A DNA stretch of 64,000 nucleotides from contig JAMXSV010000028.1 in NCBI GenBank assembly GCA_027559495.1, positions 310,001 through 374,000 of the forward strand, written 5' to 3'. The position numbers and the translations under genes are program-made. Shown here piece after piece: positions 57,995-64,000 of the stretch (the first letter of the stretch is position 1; each line of letters opens with the position of its first letter). This DNA is from Aurifilum marmelostoma (lineage: Eukaryota; Ascomycota; Sordariomycetes; Diaporthales; Cryphonectriaceae). The notes under the pieces were generated by a model. The model was given only the letters and a program-made list of their open reading frames with translations, had not been told where the DNA came from and made no database searches.

Positions 57995-59890
57995 GGAACA
58001 TGCATTAGGTATCGTCCCCCAGGGATAATGAGTATGGATTCTCGTGTGATCCGACATGGTCCACCCGCTTGGCTCCACATGGAATGAATACTCGTGATGC
58101 AGCCGGTAGACGTACTTGCAGGGTGGTGATGCTGCCCCACCTGCGACTGGGAGATGTGAAGATGCGTGGGCCGTTGGATCTGATGATGAGGAGGAGGAGG
58201 GGGATCAGGAACAAGAGGTCCGGGTTGTCCTGTTGTCTCTTCCCCCGCTTGGGGGGGGGGCCTTTGCGGCGCGGGGGATGGGGGTGGTGCATGTGTATTG
58301 GTTTGTGGGGGGATGAAGACGATGGCGGGTATGGATCTCGGGTTGAGATTTGTGAAGATGGTGGGATTGGATGGAATAGATGGAATGGTTTGATGCAGTT
58401 AAGTAAGTAGCTTCCAGTTGGATTCTACCTAGATACCGATATGCAGACTTTTGTAATGCAACGTTCTTCTGCAAGTGGTTTGGTCGGCCATGCACGCACG
58501 GCTTACCTCCTGCATAGGCCGTGTGTGAAGGATGGCTAGTTTTCTTTTTTTGCTTGTCGGCCTCGGGAAGAGTTCATGGTCTGATAGAGTGACGACATCG
58601 GTCAGCAAGAAGTACAGTGGAGGGAGAGAAAAAGCTTGTTTGTGTTTGGATGGGTTTTTTGCCTTCTTTGGCCGTGCGAGGGCTTGTGTGGATGGATAAA
58701 ACCTCCACCGTGAGCATCCATGGGGCATATAGATGGATGACAGCACTGTTTGCTCTGGGACACGCAGTGGGGAGGACGAAGGGGAAACCCGTCTGTGTGG
58801 TGGGACGGGTTTGGTTTGCATCGGCAGTTCTTGTCGGTGTCATTGTGACTTGGTCCTTGGTGGTCTTTGTGGCCTGTGTGTTTGATGGGAGGAGAGAGAG
58901 GAGTTTTCTGTGTGAGTTGGGAACCCAGACGAGGTGAGGCTACACCGATATAACTGTCGTCATCCTCTTGTCGAGACAGACGGCCTGCTTCTCTGCACAG
59001 GGCTCTCCCAGCCTGTCAAACCTTGATTGTGCAGGCCACCCTCTGTAGATGCATCTAAGTAAATCATCGAGCTGAATCTTAATCACTAGTCCAGTTCTCT
59101 TCCCTCCCACCGCCTCCCTGGCTGTTAGCCCAGCGAGCTCCTCTCGGGTGGCGAGGAGCTATCCATCATAGTTCCGTTCTTGACGCAGCTACTGCCGTCC
59201 GAGGAGATCACGAGGCCTCTCTCTCCTTGGATGCCGAACGACGACTTGGATGGCGGTGTTACCACACGAGCAGTAGCACCACGGCCATGTTCAGCAGCAG
59301 CAGCACCACCACCACCACCTCCTCCTCCTCCTCCTCCTCCTTCCTAACCGATATATCCGCAGAGGAGAGGGTTCTTTTGTGGGCCAGACTCCGCCCACAC
59401 CGACACTCGTGTGTTCGCCCGGGATCCCCTCGCCCCCCCCCTCCCCCCCCCAAGAAAAGGACGAGGCTATACCTGAGACGGTCCTGTGTGCCGACGGGTC
59501 TATGGGTTTTGAGAATGGTACCCTCCTTCATGCACGGCAATGTGTGATTATTGTGGGTGCTGTGCTGGTGGGAATAAAATGGGATTAACTCTTGTGTTCT
59601 TGTTGTGTTGCTTGTTTGCCTGGAGGGTGCGTATCTTTCTATCTACCATAGCATGTTTCCTTTTTTTTTTCTTTTTTTTTCTCCCTCCTCCTTGGGTTTC
59701 TCTTCGTTTGTCGGTGTATATATACCTTCTTGGTGCCCTGCTTGGACCGTAGTGGTTTTTTTCTTCTTTTTTTTTTCTTTATTCTTTTTCCTTAAGAATA
59801 TTAATTCCTTACTGAGCTTGCCGTTTAGTATATCGACTTATACCTGGTAACGTCTATATTTATACTTGTTGGCCACGAAACAACCCCAAA

Positions 59891-61512
59891 ATGGTATGGT
59901 ACTTTTTAAACAAACAACCCTAATCCATCTTCTACTCCTTCTCCACCTCATCATGCTCACACACACAACCACAGCCCCAACAAACCCTCCAGCACGTAGG
60001 CATCATCGGCGCCGGCCTAGGCGGCCTCGCCTGCGCCATAGCCATCCGCATCCACAGCAGCGAGACCGTCAAGGTGACGGTCCTCGAGGCCGCCCCGGAG
60101 CTGGGCGAGATCGGCGCCGGCATCCAGATGACCCCCAACGTGGCCCGCCTGCTGGTCCGCTGGGGCGTGGCCGACGCCATCGGCGACAACCTCGTCTCGT
60201 TTGACCGGCTCAACCTGCGCCGCAAGGACGGGCGCCTCGTGGGCGGCACGGGCGTGCCTGCGGCCGGGGGGCCCGAGAGGTGGGCCGGGGCTCCCTGGTG
60301 GCTGGTCCATCGTATGCACCTGCATGATGGGCTGGTCAGGGTTGGTCGGGAGCGCGGGGTGGAGCTGGTCACGGGGGCGAGGGTCGGGGAGATTGTATAT
60401 GAGGTTGGCGAGGGGGAGAAGGTAAGAGTCAGAGAGGAGGTGGGGCACGGCTCGGAAGGGCGGGGAGGAAGGGGAGGTGGAGGTGGAGGTAGAGGTAGAG
60501 AGTGGGCGTTTGATCTCGTCGTGGGCGCGGACGGGCTGAAGTCGGTGACGAGGAGGACCATCCTGCCGGAGGTGACGCCGTTTGCGCCGACGAACAACGC
60601 CGCATACAGGGCCATCGTGCCCATGGAGGCGGTCAGGGCCGACCCCCTCGCGCGAGAGCTCGTCCAGAAGCCCGAGATGGACATCTGGATGGGCGCCGCC
60701 GAGGGCAGAGAGCACGGGTACGTGATCGCGTACCACATCAGCGGGGGCAAGGTGTACAACCTCGTCTTCTCCCACCACCGGCCATACCCGGTCACGGACG
60801 TCGAGGATGCCTCGCTGGACGAGGTCAAGGAGACGTACAGGGACTACGACCCCCGGCTGCGCAGGGTGCTCGACATGGTCCGCCCGGGCTCGATCCGCCG
60901 CTGGCCTCTGCTCGTCACCAGGTGCCCGGGGACCTGGTCCTCGCCCCAGAAGAACGTCACCCTCCTGGGCGACGCCGCGCACTCCATGGTCAACCACCTC
61001 GCCCAGGGCGCCGCCTCGGCCATGGAGGACGGCGCGTTCCTCGGCGTGGTGCTGCGCGAGGTGGCCAGGGGCACCGTCACCCTCGGGGACGCCGTCGCCA
61101 AGTACGAGCGCGAGCGGATGCCCCTGGCGGACCTGAAGCAGCAAAAGTCGTTTGTCACGGGGCTGGTCTATCATCTCGAGGACGGCAGTGCCGAGGAGGC
61201 CGCGCGGGACCGCCACTTGGAGGGGGAGTTGAAGGGTCTGCAGCCTATTCGGACGCCGAACTTCCATGCTGATCCTCTGCTGTGGCGCACAATATTTGGT
61301 GAGTGGTGTTTTCTGTCTTGCACTTTTTCTTTTCTTTTCTTTTCTTCTACGAGTTCTGGGCTGACCTTGGTGGTGGCATGATAATTACTGCAGAATACGA
61401 CCCCGAGGCTCACGGTGAGCGAGCGGTTCAGGAGCTGCTGGAAAAGTCAGAGGGAGGTCTGCGCAATGCAAGGACCGGAGTAACCAGGGAGATTGTGAGA
61501 GAAATCCCTTGA
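59891..61512 (+). CDS. FAD-dependent monooxygenase, salicylate-hydroxylase-like
   Basis: Proposed exons are 59891-59893 (ATG only), 59975-61298 and 61394-61512 (481 residues). In the frame of exon 2 the upstream sequence reaches a stop with no ATG, and an ATG directly followed by a GTATGG donor sits 81 bases upstream of a CACAG acceptor; joining gives MPQQTLQHVGIIGAGLGGLA. The group A flavin monooxygenase marks are all there: GxGxxG (GAGLGGL, ~13-19), the DG motif VVGADGLKS, and GDAAHSMVNHLAQGAA for FAD ribityl binding. Relatives hydroxylate aromatic acids such as salicylate using NAD(P)H and O2. The C-terminal exon (EYDPEAHGERAVQELLEKSE) is usual for fungal members. A Gly/Arg-rich insert (GRGGRGGGGGGRGRE), encoded by GGAGGT-type repeats at 60458-60500, precedes the DG motif and is probably a surface loop. 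Confidence 0.9.
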
Positions 61513-62270
61513 CCTGACTTCCCTGAGACTGTTTTGTTATCATTCCTCTTGCTGACCTTGATTTGTCGGACAGGCTGACACTTATATGAATTATTGGATG
61601 CCGTCAAACTCGAAAGTGAAGTCTCTACTGTAAGTCAGGAGTGCAGAGAAGAGAGAGAGGAAAGGGGGAAACAAAGAGGTAAAGGTCCGATTTCTCTTTT
61701 CTCCTGAAACCAGCGGGAAGTCAAGTTGCAATATTTAGTTTCACAAATTAAGACACTTCTATTTGGTTGTGTTGTCTTGTAAGAAATTATAATTAATAAT
61801 AATCATGTGGAGCCTCTTCTCGGAAGCACTTTGAACAGGACCAGAGAAGCCGAATCATTATGTGTTCACACACTTCCCCCCCCCGAGGAGTGGGATTGGT
61901 TCGCCAGTATTTCCTGGCCAGGGTACATCACAAGCATGGCCTGATCACTGGTCAATACATACTTTGTTCTAAAGGCCCACGCTCGCGTAGCTGAACCCCC
62001 CCCATTTCGCCCTTTGCCCTCTGCATTGCATGTAGGATTGCTGCGCCACATTCCGGCAGGAAAGGCATCTTCAGCCGCTGCAGGTGGGCTCCTATCTCCA
62101 TGGGGTTTCAAAGTATTTCCGGTTCCCTCCTCGCCGTGTCGGATCAACTCCAGAAGCCGCCACGTAATTAATGTCAACCTTTCTCTTTTTAAACCCTTTT
62201 CAAGTACTATTTTGTAATCTCGTCATCTCCACATCCAATCCAATTGTGTAATTAATCAGATATTACAAAC
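61513..62270. other. Intergenic between the monooxygenase and Clr5-domain genes
   Basis: AT-richer than its surroundings near 61735-61810 (AATTATAATTAATAATAATC). C runs occur at 61876-61884 and 61996-62002. The region holds the 3' end of one gene and the promoter of the next. No other gene is seen. Confidence 0.45.
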
Positions 62271-64000
62271 ATGTCTGACGTCGAGCATCCGCAAGGACAA
62301 GAGGAGGAAGAACACGAGGTCAGGGACAGGACTCGCATCACCAGGCGGGCACGGCCTATGCGTGCATCAGATGCACAATGGAACCGTCACAAGGATCTCA
62401 TACAGAAACTGTATATGGACGATGAGTTGCCGCTCAAGTGGGTTATGGAGCTGATGGAGAGGGAACATGGATTCAAAGCATCGTAAGACAAAACACAAAA
62501 AAGAAGAAAACAAAAAGAAAAAAAGAAAACCCATTATACGTTTCATGAAAATGATATCTGATTCACTAATCATGTCCTTGACACAGGCTGAAGATGTACA
62601 AGACCCGGCTCAAGAGATGGGGCGCACGCAAGAACATCAGGATCAAGAATGACATGCTCCAAGAGGCAAGCAGCGCCCACATCACCAACGACACCGGCAG
62701 CACGGCACGGACGGGAGCGGCCAGCCGGCCCCGGATCCAGCTGGCCAACGGGGTCGTGGTCGACATTGACCGTCTCGACGCCTACCTCCGGCGCAGCAAG
62801 ATGATGTCGCCCGCGGCAAGACAGTACTGCATCCAGGGCGCCTTCGGCCTGCAGTACGCCTCCGTCTCCATCCGCCCGCCCGACACGCTCGCCCTGCTCG
62901 AGATCATCCTGCTGCAGGTCCCAGAGTACATCCGCTGCCACTGGGGCGACGAGATGGCCCCCATGGACGTGCTGCACGCCATGACGCCCGCCCAGCCCCT
63001 CGCCCAGGCCATGCGCTGGTCGCACTTCTCGTACTGCCTGAGCCGGCTGCTGCGGAGCCGCTGTCTCGCCGAGGCCCTGATCCTGATGCGCGCCATGCCC
63101 GACATGCTGACGGCGCACTGGAAGAGCAGCCCCAACAATGTCGTCATGAGCCTGTTTATGTTCCTGATCGAGAGGATCCGCGACTGTGCCGCCATGGAGA
63201 ACCCGGAGGCGCTGTGGCTGCTGCGGGCCACCAAGTCCCTGACGGGCTACGTGGCGGATATGCTGTCTGAGCTGCCTACCAAGGCGCCGTGGCTCCAGCT
63301 GGCTGTCTCGCTGGCTAGGAACCTGTCCAAGGTAGAGGACGATATGATGGAGGAGACCGTCTTAAGGGCATGGTATGTTTTTTTCTTTCTTTTTTCTTTT
63401 CTTCAAAAAACAACATCCTTCCCATCTCCTTTTTTTTCTTTCTTCTTATATTACCTAGTTCCATGGCAAGAAAATAGACTGACGATTCCTACAGGTCGGC
63501 CTTCTCTCGTCACGTAAACCACCTAGTATCACTCTCCGCCATCCTAGACCGCGTCAGAGCCTGCGACGTGGGAGGCGTCACGCTGATCAGCCACGTCCAC
63601 CAGGGCATCCGGATGCTAGACGAGCAGCCGCCCAACGGCACAGACAGCACCGAGAGGTCCGTCCACGTGCTCTACTCGCTCGTGCGGGGCATGGAGGTCC
63701 TCGCGGACGCCGAGGGGACGGGCGCGCCCGAGGCCGACTGGCGGGTCAACTCGGGCTATGCGTGGATCCTGAGGCGGACAGAGGAGGCGCCCGGCTGGAT
63801 GGCTCCGTATCGGTTCCTGGCGGAGAGGCACCGGCACCGCGGGGAGCGCGTGGAGGCCGAGGTGGCGCTGCGGAAGGCTATCGAGACGGCCAGTGGGCTG
63901 TGGTCGGCTCGGGACCCGGTTGTGCTTGGCTATGTGTCGGTGTTGAGGGTCTGGCTGGTGGAGTGGTATGGCGAGGGTCATGTCAAGGTAGCAGAGGTCA
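62271..64000 (+). CDS. Clr5-domain protein, cut by right window edge
   Basis: Exons 62271-62482, 62587-63372 and 63495 to beyond 64000. The N-terminus (MSDVEHPQGQEEEEHEVRDR) is acidic then basic. Residues ~32-88, read across the first intron, give DAQWNRHKDLIQKLYMDDEL, a segment EREHGFKAS, and LKMYKTRLKRWGARKNI. This is the Clr5 domain (W...H+..I..LY...LPL..V...M...GF.AS...Y+..L+.WG.+KN) found in Neurospora CLR-5 and many ascomycete proteins. The remaining visible ~430 residues are helical (LLRSRCLAEALILMRAMPDM, VHVLYSLVRGMEVLADAEGT) and may form TPR-like repeats, common in this family. A regulatory role is usually assumed from the domain name but is unproven for most members. The gene continues past base 64000 without a stop. 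Confidence 0.9.

Larger units (their letters stand above)
57033..59890. other. 2.86 kb without a supported gene between the kinase and monooxygenase genes
   Basis: Contains several simple repeats: the T49 and AC23 runs, GA near 57374-57396, and CAG/CCA/CCT runs at 59297-59342. Short frames such as 58617-58937 (plus) and 59227-59547 (plus) are made largely of repeat-encoded residues and are not called. T-rich tracts at 59660-59790 precede the monooxygenase start. Confidence 0.5.

Overview
The window is nuclear DNA of a filamentous ascomycete, most likely a Sordariomycete living on plant biomass. The reasons are short GT-AG introns (mostly 50-100 nt) with CTRAY-type branch points, CT-rich and CA-rich 5' leaders, and fungal gene content: a GH7 cellulase, cellobiose dehydrogenase, a Clr5-domain protein, Ecm29, Svp26 and Bud23. 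Coding DNA is GC-rich with strong third-position G/C bias. I see no operons, rRNA, tRNA, CRISPR array or transposon.

Left part (1-25 kb). A GH7 endoglucanase runs off the left edge on the minus strand. It is followed by a beta-hydroxyacid dehydrogenase (minus), a divergent pair of small proteins that each end in a Myb/SANT-like module (3.3-6.3 kb), and a secreted effector-like protein with a one-base frame break (6.6-7.4 kb). Next come an unrecognised four-exon protein (minus), a 2-oxoglutarate/Fe(II) oxygenase (plus) and an alpha/beta hydrolase (minus), packed into 4 kb. An intronless cellobiose dehydrogenase (15.8-18.2 kb) supplies electrons for oxidative cellulose attack and complements the GH7 enzyme. 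A possible TATA-driven small gene (19.1 kb), a divergent Svp26/Bud23 pair (21.0-23.2 kb) and an unrecognised basic/acidic protein (24.1-25.1 kb) complete this part.

Middle (25-36 kb). About 10.8 kb hold no gene I can support. The right-hand 4 kb looks like a long spliced leader or promoter of the next gene, a three-RRM Csx1/Nam8-type RNA-binding protein (36.0-37.8 kb). That gene carries three single-C length errors in C runs.

Right part (38-64 kb). All genes here are on the plus strand. They are NAD-isocitrate dehydrogenase subunit 1, the 1,901-residue proteasome factor Ecm29, a UBA-UAS-UIM-UBX protein (Ubx5/UBXD7 type, also in the ubiquitin-proteasome sphere), a GCK/Ste20-family kinase with a Gln-rich tail, an FAD monooxygenase whose first coding exon appears to be the ATG alone, and a Clr5-domain protein cut by the right edge. 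The spaces between them are rich in microsatellites and homopolymers, including a 49-nt T run, a 47-nt CA tract and a G-run cluster.

I found no clearly new multi-gene system. The points most worth checking are the clustered C-run indels in the RRM gene, the ATG-only exon, the cellobiose dehydrogenase tail that looks like a linker without its cellulose-binding module, the gene-poor interval, and the unrecognised-protein/oxygenase/hydrolase trio.
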